64,000 nt of DNA from an uncultured Erythrobacter sp. (GTDB lineage: Bacteria > Pseudomonadota > Alphaproteobacteria > Sphingomonadales > Sphingomonadaceae): positions 62,001 to 126,000 of the forward strand of contig CANKYK010000001.1 in assembly GCA_947488155.1 (NCBI GenBank). Direction: 5' to 3'. Of this stretch, positions 1 through 12,882 are shown piece after piece. A program made the position numbers and the translations under genes. Under the pieces are notes generated by a model. The model did not search any database. It was not told where the DNA came from and saw only the letters and a program-made list of their open reading frames with translations. How positions within the stretch are numbered: position 1 is the first letter of the stretch; the number at the start of each line of letters is the position of its first letter.

Positions 1-275
1 GCACCACACCGAGTGATGCGAGCGAGGAATTGGCTGAAGCTGTGTCGTTACTGGTCGAAAGACCTGCGTTGGATGCTGCGCTATTGGCAACCATCGCTAG
101 GTTTGATGAAGACCCTGAAGGATCGATGGCTGAGCAAGCCCGGTTACGACAAAGCCAGACATTATTGAACGATCGATTGAAGGCCTTCGGGCGCCGCAAG
201 GCCGCACAAGCGGCGACAACAGATTTAACCTCGACGCCAGATGACGATCCGGCGAGCGACTTTAGAACGGACTAA
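1..275 (+). CDS. dnaG: DNA primase DnaG, C-terminal fragment
   Basis: The reading frame is open from the left edge (phase: codons begin at base 3) and ends at TAA 273-275. About 91 residues are visible. The segment with LLVERPALDAALLATI followed by a helical LNDRLKAFGRR stretch resembles the C-terminal helicase-interacting part of alphaproteobacterial DnaG. No catalytic TOPRIM or zinc-finger sequence is present because the gene is cut by the window. It lies 9 bases upstream of rpoD, the usual dnaG-rpoD order of the macromolecular synthesis operon, which is the strongest support for the call. Confidence 0.8.
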   Translation, partial: TTPSDASEELAEAVSLLVERPALDAALLATIARFDEDPEGSMAEQARLRQSQTLLNDRLKAFGRRKAAQAATTDLTSTPDDDPASDFRTD

Positions 276-284
276 TTGGGATCC

Positions 285-2305
<2,021 letters not shown>

Positions 2306-2306
<1 letters not shown>

Positions 2307-2881
2307 TGCCATTTAAGCGATTTGCCTTGTGCGCCGCTCCGCTGGTTTTGTGGGCGGCGCCATTGGCTGCGCAGGGGACGCCCAATGGTGACGACGCAAC
2401 TGCATCTGAGACGAGCGATATGCGGCTGAGCCTCGCCGCTGACATCCTAGACAAGTCTTTTCCTGAAGAGACACGCGTCGAAATGTTCCAGACGATCACT
2501 GATCAAATGGAAAGTCAGATGATGCAGTCTTTGAGCGGCATGATCACAGACGAAAATGCGAATGGCATTATCGCTGATTGGCAAGAGCGCCTGTCTGTAA
2601 AGACCGACGCCATCATGCGCAGCCACATTCCAGCCCTAATGGATGGCTGGGTCATGGCCTATGCCGAGACCTACTCAGAGCCGGAATTGCGCGACATCCT
2701 TGCGTTCGTCTCAACTCCGAGTGGCCAGGCATTTATGCAACGTTCGCAGGATCTTATATCTCACCCTGCATTTGCCGGTGCAAATCAGAATTTCATGGAT
2801 GAGACCATGAAAACCGTGATGGCCGAAATGCCCGGACTGATGGATGAATTAATAACGTCTGGGGCAAATCCCGCTGAATAG
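2306..2881 (+). CDS. Secreted DUF2059-family protein
   Basis: A 191-residue exported protein. It begins MPFKRFALCAAPLVLWAAP, a clear signal peptide with a likely cleavage after LAAQG. The mature part is alpha-helical and rich in Met, Asp and Glu. Residues about 95-150 (YAETYSEPELRDILAF, then STPSGQAF) match the DUF2059 pattern, whose function is not established. The ATG overlaps the rpoD stop in a TGATG arrangement, so it is translationally coupled to, or at least read through from, rpoD. A GTG three bases upstream is possible but less likely. Confidence 0.75.
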
Positions 2882-2894
2882 GGCGGGACACGCC

Positions 2895-4577
2895 CTATCC
2901 ATTCATTGAGTCGTAAATCGGCATCGTATCGGCAACCGGATCAAACCGCACCCAGGTCGCAATGGCGAGCGCGCCGACCAAGCATGCCCCCGCGATGATA
3001 AAGCAACGTTTCGCATTCACCGCCGGGATCATTGGACCAAGCACCGGCACCATCAAAGCCGCGAGCAGAGCCACCACCATTGGCGCATCCGGCCCAACAC
3101 CTTGCATAAATTGATGCCCGAATTGCAGCATCAATCCAAGCACCACACCGCCGCAAACCACCGCGACCACTTTCGCAATTGCTCCATCGGACTTGCCCGT
3201 CACCACCCCGACAATTCCCGCGAGCAGCAGCGGCCAAACCACCAGAAACGCGGTGGTCGACACGAATATTTGCATCGCCAAAGCGATCAAAATGCCAACG
3301 ATGCTGCCGCGCCGCCCAGCCCATAGAGGCGCGCTAACTGCGAGCGCTGCGATACAAATCAGCAACGCCTGCGCCTCCAGCATCGGGATTGCCGCCAGCC
3401 GGTCGTAATAAACCGACTCGCCAGCCCCCTGCCCCGAAACCGCATTGAGCGTGTAAAGCGCGAGCCCGCCACCCAGGATCACCACCGCAGAAGCTGCCAA
3501 ACTCCTCCACCAACCGCCCGGCTGGTTCATTCGCAAGCAAATCACATGCAGTACCGCGGCAAGCGCAAGCAGCACCCAGCCGATGACCGCGCCATAATGC
3601 AGCAGGAAAATGCCGAACACGTCGAAGAAAGTTCGATCCTCCGCCGCCTCTGGCAGCTCATCCGCATTGGCGAGCGCCAGCGTCAGCTCCAACGTCTGAT
3701 CGCCCATATCCTGCACGGCGCCTTGATCCAGGTTTTCCGGCGTGGCCTTAGCCGAGTGATACAGGCCCGGCCTGCCTATAAAGGACAGATTATAGGCCAC
3801 ATATGGCCGCTCCAACGCGGGCGTCAGGTCGGTGTCATTGGGAAGCACCTCGTATACGAAGGTCGCCAGTGACGACCCGCCTGGCCGCGAGACGGCACCT
3901 GCATAAAGCTCAATTGCCGCTCTATTGTCTTTCGAGGTCTGAAACAGGGTCGTGCGCCCGCCTGCGCCGCGTGCCTCAAGATTGATCATCCCACCAATTT
4001 TATCCGCGAGCGGATTTTCATCGATGAACTGCTGCGCGCCGAGCAGACCCAGCTCCTCACCATCAGTCATCAATACGATGATATCGCGCTCAACTGTCCC
4101 TTGGCTGGTGATCGCGCGCACCGCCTCCAATATGCTCGCAACACCTGCCGTGTCGTCAGAGGCTCCGGGTGAGCCCCAAACCGTGTCGTGATGCGCCATA
4201 AGGGCGATGGCAGGCTTTGCCCGATCACGGCCGGGGATAACGCCAATAACATTGGTCAGGGTCAGCGCATCGGGCGGCGCCTCGCCGCTCCACCGCCCCA
4301 GTCTTGCAAGGCTGCGCTCTGGAACTGACCCTTCGGAAAGCGACACCTCCGCGCCCAGCGCCTCCAGCTCAGCGACCAGATAGCTGCGCACCTTGGCATT
4401 GGCGACGGAACCTGTGGGATGCGGCTCCGCCGCGATAATGCGCACATGCTCCATCGCCCGCTCGGCAGAAAAGCTCGCCTCATCGCTGCTGATGCTAGCC
4501 GGGGATTGCGGCGTGGTGCCCAAAATCGCGAGAGCGATGCCGATCACAACCGTCACAGCCAAAGTCAGCCAGCGCAT
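2895..4577 (-). CDS. M28-family zinc metallopeptidase with multi-pass membrane domain
   Basis: A 560-residue membrane aminopeptidase-like protein. An N-terminal signal anchor (residues 3-20) is followed by an M28 peptidase domain. Putative zinc ligands and catalytic residues are H129 and D131 (MAHHDTV), D141 (GASDDTAG), E174-E175 (DGEELGLLG), E201 (NLEARG) and H274 (LYHSA). About seven hydrophobic helices follow from residue 322 to the C-terminus. This layout resembles the FXNA/ERMP1-like subgroup, with a periplasmic peptidase carried on membrane helices. The substrate cannot be told from sequence. It is convergent with the DUF2059 gene, 13 bases apart. Confidence 0.85.
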   Translation of the reverse strand: MRWLTLAVTVVIGIALAILGTTPQSPASISSDEASFSAERAMEHVRIIAAEPHPTGSVANAKVRSYLVAELEALGAEVSLSEGSVPERSLARLGRWSGEAPPDALTLTNVIGVIPGRDRAKPAIALMAHHDTVWGSPGASDDTAGVASILEAVRAITSQGTVERDIIVLMTDGEELGLLGAQQFIDENPLADKIGGMINLEARGAGGRTTLFQTSKDNRAAIELYAGAVSRPGGSSLATFVYEVLPNDTDLTPALERPYVAYNLSFIGRPGLYHSAKATPENLDQGAVQDMGDQTLELTLALANADELPEAAEDRTFFDVFGIFLLHYGAVIGWVLLALAAVLHVICLRMNQPGGWWRSLAASAVVILGGGLALYTLNAVSGQGAGESVYYDRLAAIPMLEAQALLICIAALAVSAPLWAGRRGSIVGILIALAMQIFVSTTAFLVVWPLLLAGIVGVVTGKSDGAIAKVVAVVCGGVVLGLMLQFGHQFMQGVGPDAPMVVALLAALMVPVLGPMIPAVNAKRCFIIAGACLVGALAIATWVRFDPVADTMPIYDSMNG

Positions 4578-4755
4578 TCAAATCCCCTTGCCTTTTCCAA
4601 GCGATGCGCAAGCTTGTTCAACAAGTCAAATGAAGCGCCTTTGCCCAATCCGCACGGCAAAATGCAAAGTTTGCGAGCCAGCTTGCCAAAAAGCCACCGG
4701 AAAAGCCGCCCAGTGGGCCTAGTCATCGGGCGCGCGAGGCCCTAAATCACCGCTC

Positions 4756-5235
4756 ATGCGTATAGCAATTGCATCAGATCACGCCGCGACAGAAATGAAA
4801 GCGGAAATCGCCGAATGGCTCATCGAAGAAGGTCATGAGGTGGCCGACCTTGGCCCGGCCGCGGGCGAGAGTGTCGATTACCCCGATTATGGCTATAAAT
4901 TGGCTGAGGTCGTTGCGGAGCGAACAGTCGAGCGCGGCATCGCTCTGTGCGGATCGGGTATTGGCATCTCGATCAGCGTAAACCGCCATCCTGGCGTGCG
5001 CTGCGCGCTGGTGTCAGAGCCGCTGTCTGCCGCCCTCGCGCGGGAACACAACGATGCCAATGCCATTGCGCTGGGTGCGCGGCTGACCGGCATCGAAATG
5101 GCTAAGAGCTGCATCGCGACCTTCCTTGAAACAGATTTCGCCGACGCTGATGATCCCGCTGGCCGGCATCAGCGCCGCGTTGCCAAACTCGGCACACCGC
5201 CCATCCAGACGACACGAATCGAGACCCACCAATGA
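4756..5235 (+). CDS. rpiB: Ribose-5-phosphate isomerase B
   Basis: Cytoplasmic enzyme interconverting ribose 5-phosphate and ribulose 5-phosphate in the pentose phosphate pathway. At 159 residues it is of normal length. It shows the RpiB landmarks SDHAA (D8, H9), the active-site cysteine in LCGSGIG (C65) and the phosphate/proton-transfer stretch [12 protein letters not shown] (H98-D100). Its stop overlaps the glyA start by four bases (ATGA), so the two are translationally coupled and head a five-gene run ending in trmJ. The C-terminal 25 residues after FLETDFA look like an unconserved tail. Confidence 0.93.
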   Translation: MRIAIASDHAATEMKAEIAEWLIEEGHEVADLGPAAGESVDYPDYGYKLAEVVAERTVERGIALCGSGIGISISVNRHPGVRCALVSEPLSAALAREHNDANAIALGARLTGIEMAKSCIATFLETDFADADDPAGRHQRRVAKLGTPPIQTTRIETHQ

Positions 5236-6542
5236 GCACTGCCCCTTCTGACGTTCTGCCCGTGATGGACGGTTTCTGGAACGATGACCTCGCCGCCGCT
5301 GACCCGGAAATCTCAGCCGCTGTCAACAGCGAACTTGCTCGCCAGCGCGACAAGATTGAGCTGATCGCGAGTGAGAACATAGCGAGCCGCGCCGTGCTGG
5401 AAGCGACCGGAAGTGTCTTCACCAACAAATATGCCGAAGGCTATCCCGGTAAGCGCTATTATGGCGGCTGTGACTATGCCGATCAGGTCGAAACATTAGC
5501 CATTGAGCGCGCCAAGCAATTGTTTGGCTGCAACTTTGCCAATGTTCAACCAAACAGCGGCAGCCAGATGAACCAGGCTGTGTTTCTCGCTCTGCTAGAG
5601 CCAGGCGACACCTTTATGGGCCTTGATCTCAATTCTGGCGGGCACCTGACCCATGGTTCACCTGTCAACATGAGCGGAAAATGGTTCAACCCGGTCAGCT
5701 ACGGCGTGACCGAGGGCGATGAGCTGATCGATATGGACGCGGTTGCAGCGACCGCGCGTGAGCACAAACCGAAGCTGATCATTTGCGGAGGTACGGCCTA
5801 TTCGCGCACTTGGGACTTTGCCGCGTTCCGTGCAATCGCGGACGAAGTCGGCGCCTATCTGCTGTGCGATATGAGCCACATCTCGGGCCTGGTCGCAGGC
5901 GGCGCGCACCCATCACCCTTCCCGCATTGCGACATCGTCACCTCCACCACGCATAAGAGCCTGCGCGGTCCGCGTTCTGGCATCATCCTGTGGAATGATG
6001 AAAAATTGACCAAGCCGCTGAACATGGCGGTCTTCCCTGGCCTGCAAGGCGGCCCGCTGATGCATGTGGTGGCCGGTAAGGCAGTGGCTTTCCGCGAGGC
6101 TTTGCAGCCTGAGTTCAAAACCTACGCGCACCGGATCGTTGAAAACGCCCGTGCGCTCGCCGCAAGTCTGGAAGAAAACGGCCTGCGGATCGTCTCTGGC
6201 GGTACAGACAACCATTCCATGCTGGTTGATCTGACGGCGAAAGATGTGACCGGTAAGGCCGCCGAGGCAGGTCTCGACCGCGCCTGGCTCACCTGCAACA
6301 AGAACGGCATCCCGTTCGACACACGCTCGCCATTTGTGACCAGCGGCATCCGCCTTGGCACACCAGCAGGCACGACGCGCGGCTTTGGCCCGGTTGAATT
6401 CCGCACGGTGGGCAAGCTGATCGCAGAGGTCGTTGATGGCCTTTCGAAAAACGGCCCAGAGGGCGATGCGCAAGTCGAAGAAAGCGTGCGCGCCCGCGTC
6501 AGCGAGCTGTGCTCCGCTTTCCCCGTTTATCCGGGTATGTAA
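5232..6542 (+). CDS. glyA: Serine hydroxymethyltransferase
   Basis: PLP enzyme converting serine and tetrahydrofolate to glycine and 5,10-methylene-THF, the main cytoplasmic source of one-carbon units. At 436 residues it is full length. Conserved features are IASENIAS (46-53), the [14 protein letters not shown] substrate loop (66-79), [13 protein letters not shown] (212-224) and the Schiff-base lysine K242 in [12 protein letters not shown]. The start overlaps the rpiB stop (ATGA). There is no room for a glycine riboswitch directly before it, so any such control would have to act upstream of rpiB. Confidence 0.97.
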   Translation: MSTAPSDVLPVMDGFWNDDLAAADPEISAAVNSELARQRDKIELIASENIASRAVLEATGSVFTNKYAEGYPGKRYYGGCDYADQVETLAIERAKQLFGCNFANVQPNSGSQMNQAVFLALLEPGDTFMGLDLNSGGHLTHGSPVNMSGKWFNPVSYGVTEGDELIDMDAVAATAREHKPKLIICGGTAYSRTWDFAAFRAIADEVGAYLLCDMSHISGLVAGGAHPSPFPHCDIVTSTTHKSLRGPRSGIILWNDEKLTKPLNMAVFPGLQGGPLMHVVAGKAVAFREALQPEFKTYAHRIVENARALAASLEENGLRIVSGGTDNHSMLVDLTAKDVTGKAAEAGLDRAWLTCNKNGIPFDTRSPFVTSGIRLGTPAGTTRGFGPVEFRTVGKLIAEVVDGLSKNGPEGDAQVEESVRARVSELCSAFPVYPGM

Positions 6543-6553
6543 GGACCAAGATC

Positions 6554-6772
6554 ATGAGCACCCCGCAAGATGATGGTCCTGACTGGATTGACGACACCAA
6601 GGCTGAACTCTCCGGCATGGCCAAGGAAGGGATGAAGCACCCTTCAACCAAGCCTGTGCTGACCGGCGCGGCGATTGGTGCGGTGGCCGGTGCAATCCTG
6701 CCCGTGATCAGCCTACCGCTCGGCCTTGCCGCAGGCGCTGGCATCGCCTTTTACAACCGTATCAAGAAGTAG
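6554..6772 (+). CDS. Small glycine-rich membrane protein, function unknown
   Basis: A 72-residue protein. The start is ATG 6554, 11 bases after glyA, with an AAGGA-like ribosome site just upstream; a longer frame reaching back into glyA is disfavoured. The N-terminal 30 residues are acidic and soluble (PQDDGPDWIDDTKAEL). A hydrophobic stretch of about 35 residues then has small-residue spacing (GAAIGAVAGAILPVI, LGLAAGAGIAFY), like a glycine-zipper membrane hairpin, and a basic end RIKK. It sits between glyA and nrdR in an apparent operon. I do not recognise the family. Confidence 0.7.
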   Translation: MSTPQDDGPDWIDDTKAELSGMAKEGMKHPSTKPVLTGAAIGAVAGAILPVISLPLGLAAGAGIAFYNRIKK

Positions 6773-6781
6773 CCCCGAACC

Positions 6782-7258
6782 ATGCGCTGCCCCTTTTGCG
6801 CGAACGACGACAGCCAGGTTAAGGACAGCCGCCCGACCGAGGACGCAACCGCGACCCGGCGCCGGCGTCAATGCTCCAGCTGCGGCGCGCGCTTTACCAC
6901 TTTTGAACGCGTGCAATTGCGCGAAATCGTTATCGTCAAAGCAGGCGATGACGGGCAGGAAGAACGCCGCGAGCCGTTTGACCGGGACAAGCTGGAACGC
7001 TCCGTCTCGCTCGCCTGCCGCAAACGCGGCGTGACACAGGACCGGATCGACCGGCTGGTGTCCGGCATTCAACGCCAAGTGGAAACCGCTGGCGATGCCG
7101 AGGTGCCCTCTGCCAAGATCGGCGAAATGGTGATGGAGGGGCTGAAGCAGATCGACAGCGTCGCCTATATCCGTTTCGCCTCGGTCTACCGCGATTTCAG
7201 CGAAGCGCGCGATTTTGAGGAATTTGCCAGCACCGTGCAGGAAGCGGCGCAGGACTGA
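6782..7258 (+). CDS. nrdR: Transcriptional repressor NrdR
   Basis: Nucleotide-sensing repressor of ribonucleotide reductase genes, 158 residues. The N-terminal zinc ribbon has C3, C6, C31 and C34 (RCPFC, QCSSC), followed by an ATP-cone domain (about 50-140) starting [15 protein letters not shown] and containing [14 protein letters not shown]. It is 9 bases after the small membrane protein gene and 9 bases before trmJ. In many bacteria nrdR lies close to ribonucleotide or one-carbon genes, as it does here with glyA. Confidence 0.96.
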   Translation: MRCPFCANDDSQVKDSRPTEDATATRRRRQCSSCGARFTTFERVQLREIVIVKAGDDGQEERREPFDRDKLERSVSLACRKRGVTQDRIDRLVSGIQRQVETAGDAEVPSAKIGEMVMEGLKQIDSVAYIRFASVYRDFSEARDFEEFASTVQEAAQD

Positions 7259-7267
7259 TCCGCGCGC

Positions 7268-8005
7268 ATGGCCAGCTGCACCCGACCCATCATCGTCCTT
7301 GTCCGTCCGCAAATGGGCGAGAACATCGGGCATGCCGCGCGCGCAATGCTCAATTTCGGGCTTACCAAGATGCGTCTGGTCGATCCGCGCGATGGCTGGC
7401 CCAATCCGGCCGCTGGCCCCACGGCGGCTGGTGCGGATATCGTGCTGGAGCAGGCGCAGGTCTTCTCCACCACCGAAGATGCGGTGGCCGATTGCGCGAA
7501 TATCTACGCCACTACGGTGCGCAAGCGCGGTGTCTCAAAGCCGGTCGTTACCCCGGATGAGGCGGCGCAGGAAATCAAAGCTCAGCCCGGACGCAGTGCG
7601 ATCCTGTTCGGCCGCGAGGCATCCGGCCTGGCAACCGAAGACGTAGGCCTAGCGCGCAGCATCCTCACAGTGCCGATCAATCCGGAATTTGGCTCGCTCA
7701 ATCTCGCACAAGCGGTGATCCTGTGCGCTTACGAATGGTCAAAAGTGGCGCGCAGCGAGGCTGGCCTTGCTCAGCCGCCGCGAGAGGATCTGCTGCCCCC
7801 TGCCCCGCAAGAGGAGCTCGACGGATTGGTCGCGCACTTTGAGCAATTGCTGGAGCCAAAGGGCTATTTCCTGCCCGAGCCGCGACGCGAGGCAACCGCG
7901 CAAACCTTGCGCAATGTGCTGACCAAGCCGGGGTGGAATCACCTAGAAATCCGCACCTTGCGCGGGGTCTTGTCCTCGCTCGGGCGGACGCGGCGGGATC
8001 CCTAG
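7268..8005 (+). CDS. trmJ: tRNA (cytidine/uridine-2'-O-)-methyltransferase TrmJ-type
   Basis: SPOUT-class RNA methyltransferase of 245 residues, expected to 2'-O-methylate position 32 of tRNAs with SAM. Visible motifs are VRPQMGENIGHAARAM (12-27), ILFGREASGL (112-121) and the trefoil-knot SAM motif NPEFGSLNLAQAV (about 137-149). The C-terminal 80 residues form the helical extension typical of the TrmJ group. It is the last gene of the rpiB-glyA-nrdR run. The exact target nucleotide is inferred from the family. Confidence 0.87.
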   Translation: MASCTRPIIVLVRPQMGENIGHAARAMLNFGLTKMRLVDPRDGWPNPAAGPTAAGADIVLEQAQVFSTTEDAVADCANIYATTVRKRGVSKPVVTPDEAAQEIKAQPGRSAILFGREASGLATEDVGLARSILTVPINPEFGSLNLAQAVILCAYEWSKVARSEAGLAQPPREDLLPPAPQEELDGLVAHFEQLLEPKGYFLPEPRREATAQTLRNVLTKPGWNHLEIRTLRGVLSSLGRTRRDP

Positions 8006-8050
8006 CCCAACCGCGCGGCAAATACGGGGTGCCAAGGCGGCGACAAAGGC

Positions 8051-8078
8051 TTGACGCGCCCCGCAATCCTGCTATTCG
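8051..8078 (+). promoter_or_regulatory. Candidate sigma-70 promoter for rpsD
   Basis: TTGACG (8051-8056) and TATTCG (8073-8078) are separated by 16 bases and followed by a GC-rich GCGCC stretch, like a stringently controlled discriminator. The position would give a 5' UTR of roughly 120 bases before rpsD. That leader contains GC-rich inverted segments and could fold, but no known S4-binding structure could be identified by eye. Confidence 0.4.
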
Positions 8079-8204
8079 CGCGCCTTCGCAAATTGGCTCC
8101 GCACCCCGGTGAAGCGGTAGCCGCGTTTGAGGCATCTCAAGCGGAGCGATGCCGGGTTCAACGGTCGCCACTGGGGCGGCTCATGCAATTTGAAAGATAT
8201 ATCT

Positions 8205-8819
8205 ATGACGAAGCGTACCAGCTCGAAGCATAAACTTGACCGCCGGATGGGTGAAAACATCTGGGGTCGTCCAAACTCTCCAGTGAACAAGCGTTCTTAC
8301 GGTCCTGGCCAACACGGTCAGCGTCGCAAGAGCAAGATGAGCGATTTCGGCCTTCAGCTGCGCGCGAAGCAGAAGCTCAAAGGCTATTACGGCGATGTCA
8401 CTGAGAAGCAGTTCCGCAGCACCTATAAGGATGCGACCCGGATCAAGGGCGACACCGGTCAGAACCTGATCGGCCTGCTTGAGCGCCGTCTCGACATGAT
8501 CGTATACCGCGCGAAATTCGCACCAACGATCTTTGCCGCTCGTCAAATCGTCAGCCACGGTCACATTCTTGTGAACGGCGTAAAGTGCAACATCGCCAGC
8601 CGCCGCTGCGATGTGGGCGACGTGATCAGCCTCGGTGCGAAAGCCAAGGAAATGGCTCTGGTTATCGAGGCGCAAAGTCTGCCAGAGCGTGAAATTCCTG
8701 ACTATGTCGCGCCTGATGGCACCGACAAGATCACTTTCACCCGCGTACCGAAGCTCGACGAAGTGCCTTACCCGGTAACGATGGAACCAAACCTCGTGGT
8801 CGAGTTCTACTCGCGCTAA
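8205..8819 (+). CDS. rpsD: 30S ribosomal protein S4
   Basis: Primary 16S rRNA-binding protein that nucleates small-subunit assembly; 204 residues. The start ATG 8205 gives the usual [21 protein letters not shown] beginning, so the in-frame upstream codons back to 8127 are leader. The S4 RNA-binding domain is at about residues 95-155 ([15 protein letters not shown], then [11 protein letters not shown]). It stands alone with its own candidate promoter and a strong downstream terminator, as is common for rpsD in alphaproteobacteria. Confidence 0.97.
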   Translation: MTKRTSSKHKLDRRMGENIWGRPNSPVNKRSYGPGQHGQRRKSKMSDFGLQLRAKQKLKGYYGDVTEKQFRSTYKDATRIKGDTGQNLIGLLERRLDMIVYRAKFAPTIFAARQIVSHGHILVNGVKCNIASRRCDVGDVISLGAKAKEMALVIEAQSLPEREIPDYVAPDGTDKITFTRVPKLDEVPYPVTMEPNLVVEFYSR

Positions 8820-8840
8820 TTCCCGCGAGCATCTGATACG

Positions 8841-8886
8841 AAAAGGGCGGCCCCCTCCTTCAACGGAGCGGGCCGCCCTTTTTGTT
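8841..8886 (+). terminator. Rho-independent terminator after rpsD
   Basis: AAAAGGGCGGCCC pairs with GGGCCGCCCTTTT across a short loop (CTCCTTCAACGGA), followed by further T residues. It begins 21 bases after the rpsD stop. It marks the boundary between housekeeping DNA and the AT-richer island that follows. Confidence 0.9.
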
Positions 8887-9085
8887 TGTGATACGGCCTT
8901 GGTTCTCCGGCAGCGACGGCGCCCTGTCGCAAGTCGTCTTCTGTACCGCAAAAAGCGGACTGACGGCTCACGACCCAAGAGTGGACATTTGTAGCCGCTA
9001 AATCAGATAGACAGCCTTCTTTGAACGATATAGTTGCTGATTGCACTTCGAGCGCGCCATCAATTCAATAAGACAAAAAGCGGAA

Positions 9086-9841
9086 CTATCTGCCAAAAAG
9101 CCTTTGCCAGATTGTCTTTGTTTCGTGCGGGCCTGAGGGTTGTGAGGCCTCGTCTTCTGAGGCAGCACTGGCGGTTTCTTGCTGAAAATTCGGCGCTTGA
9201 TCGTCAAGACGCGTTTTCTCAATTGGGCGCCAAAACACATTAATGCAATCAAGAATAGCTCGTTCGTTCAAATCATAGAGGTTGAAAAGGTCGGATTGAA
9301 TCACACGCTCGTGCTCGTCTGGGTTCAGGTACAAGAACGCGACCCCATCTTCGAGATAGTCGCATTGCACGCCATAAAATGAACCTGCTGCTCCCGTCTT
9401 TGCGAAGGCAGCAAAAAATGGCCTCAGAAAACCGAAGTGCAGCCCTCTTCCACGGTTCAGCTCAGTCACAAACTCTCCTTGGTCAGTCTCGATCTTTAGT
9501 TCAAAATCATCCCCGTCCTTCGCTGCGCAATAGCCATCACTGACATGCAAGATATTGATGAGGTCACCGGCAATTGCGTTCAAATCTCGAACTGCATCGG
9601 CATAGGGTTCGCCTTGGTAGAGATCGTCCTTCCAAACCGTTTTGCATACATGCTCCAAAGAGCGCAAAATTTGGGTCACAGCAATAAGTTCAGAATCAGC
9701 GCCAATCTTCTCGAAAACGAACTCAAGCGCTTCTTGGCCATAATAGGGGCGTGGCCCTAGCACGGCGAGGATGTGATCGATCGCAGTCCTGCGATCTTGC
9801 GGTGTCTCAAGACTATGAAAATCGATAGCTGGGGTGTCCAC
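9086..9841 (-). CDS. Hypothetical protein, family not recognised
   Basis: A 251-residue soluble protein with no signal peptide or membrane helix. It is mildly acidic. The N-terminal half is helical (DRRTAIDHILAVLG, EALEFVFEKIG); the C-terminal half has aromatic-rich strands and ends with a low-complexity Ser/Glu linker and a basic WQRLFGR tail. I cannot assign a function. Its DNA is clearly poorer in G+C than flanking genes (22 and 26 G+C in the two 60-base lines starting 9241 and 9661, against 34 in the line starting 8461 within rpsD), suggesting acquired DNA. Confidence 0.6.
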   Translation of the reverse strand: MDTPAIDFHSLETPQDRRTAIDHILAVLGPRPYYGQEALEFVFEKIGADSELIAVTQILRSLEHVCKTVWKDDLYQGEPYADAVRDLNAIAGDLINILHVSDGYCAAKDGDDFELKIETDQGEFVTELNRGRGLHFGFLRPFFAAFAKTGAAGSFYGVQCDYLEDGVAFLYLNPDEHERVIQSDLFNLYDLNERAILDCINVFWRPIEKTRLDDQAPNFQQETASAASEDEASQPSGPHETKTIWQRLFGR

Positions 9842-10133
9842 AGGCTCTTGGTCCTCCTTGTAGTTCTATCGCCCAAACATCTGCGAGAAGACCATTTGGG
9901 TCAAGAGCAGTAAATGAGACTAACCCGTGTACTGTTGGTATCAGTCAAACTTCAAAAGACGACCGGCAAGACTCGCTGTTAGACCTCAAGAGCCAAAAGC
10001 AGTTGCCTGCTCTAAATCCATTTGCGGTTGCAGTTTGAGCGCGCTGTGTCAGTTTAGTCTTTCGTTCCACAACAAGCAGACAGACTTCTCACGACTCAAT
10101 TGCGGACAAAGCGATCCAATGCGAAAAGGGCAC
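9842..10133. other. AT-richer intergenic stretch without recognised feature
   Basis: No convincing gene, RNA or hairpin is visible. It lies between two divergent unrecognised genes and must contain their promoters. An open frame runs through much of it in phase with the next gene, but the residues encoded are Cys/Arg/Ser-rich and look non-coding. Confidence 0.4.
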
Positions 10134-10592
10134 ATGGCACGAAGGAAACTCACTAACGAGGAGCGGCATTTTCGAAGGATTGGATCGGGCATTCCGTTCT
10201 CGCGCTGGTGGCCCGCAATCGCGATCTTTGTTGGCGTAGTTATCGCCGTATCGAATGCTCAATATGTAGCGACTTGTACCGGGATACCATTGGGCGAATA
10301 CAGCGGGCCGCGATCAGCGCGAATAGCTATGCTATTCGCATACCCTCGCAGCCCGTATCTACTGCGCGAAGGGCTATATGGCTGGTTGACCTTCTTGAGC
10401 CTGTGGGGCCCGTGGCCATTTGCAATTTTGAACTGGCGTTGGGCGAGACGTCAGAGGAAATTTTGGGATGGCGAAAGGTTGCGTGAGGCAAAGCGCCCCA
10501 ATGGAAAGCGCGCAGCAAAAGCATATGATCAAGATAGTCCGCTTTCACCTCCAGAAACAGCCGTAATCGCTGACCTATCTCCGATCCATTAG
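10134..10592 (+). CDS. Hypothetical two-helix inner-membrane protein
   Basis: A 152-residue protein. I place the start at ATG 10134, preceded at good spacing by AAAAGGG, rather than the far upstream codon at 9927. Basic N-terminus (MARRKLTNEERHFRRIG), a transmembrane helix (WWPAIAIFVGVVIAVS), a short external loop, a second hydrophobic segment (LYGWLTFLSLWGPWPFAIL) and a basic cytoplasmic tail (WRWARRQRKFW). No family is recognised. It belongs to the AT-richer island after rpsD. Confidence 0.5.
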   Translation: MARRKLTNEERHFRRIGSGIPFSRWWPAIAIFVGVVIAVSNAQYVATCTGIPLGEYSGPRSARIAMLFAYPRSPYLLREGLYGWLTFLSLWGPWPFAILNWRWARRQRKFWDGERLREAKRPNGKRAAKAYDQDSPLSPPETAVIADLSPIH

Positions 10593-10620
10593 CGGACGTC
10601 TCCAACGCAATAGGCGACGC

Positions 10621-10952
10621 CTAGACCCGCGTGCGGTCCCATTCCTCAAATTCGTAGGCGATCGAACCTTCGACCAGACGCTCCCAAATATCGCCGATGA
10701 CATCGCCGGGCAGGCCGCGCGCTTCCGCCTCAGCCACAGCAGCGGCAATCACGCTCGCCTTGCGCGCTTCATCACGCACCACATCGCGGCTGGGCTTAAT
10801 CCGGGCCGCCGCCCGCATATAGCTAAAGCGCCGCTCCAGCAGGGCCACCAACTCCCGGTCGGTCGCATCCACGCCTTCACGCACTTCGGTCATGCTCGCG
10901 CATTCCTCAGGGGCTTTGGCCTCTGGAGCTTTGGCCTCGGGGGTCTTGGGCA

Positions 10953-10953
<1 letters not shown>
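10621..10953 (-). CDS. Chorismate mutase, AroQ class
   Basis: All-helical enzyme converting chorismate to prephenate for Phe/Tyr synthesis; 110 residues. The core starts at about residue 22 (VREGVDATDRELVALLERRF), with the downstream arginine/lysine-bearing helix YMRAAARIKPSRDVVRDEAR. The N-terminal 20 residues are a Pro/Glu/Ala/Lys repeat (EAKAPEAKAPEE) not seen in the minimal domain. The ATG overlaps the tgt stop (TGATG), so translation is probably coupled to tgt. Chorismate mutase is the best fit; isochorismate-pyruvate lyases share the fold and are less likely. Confidence 0.82.

Positions 10954-12878
<1,925 letters not shown>

Positions 12879-12882
<4 letters not shown>

Noticed and set aside
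4893-5428. Minus-strand frames opposite rpiB/glyA
   Set aside because: Antisense shadows of well-recognised enzymes with no independent features.
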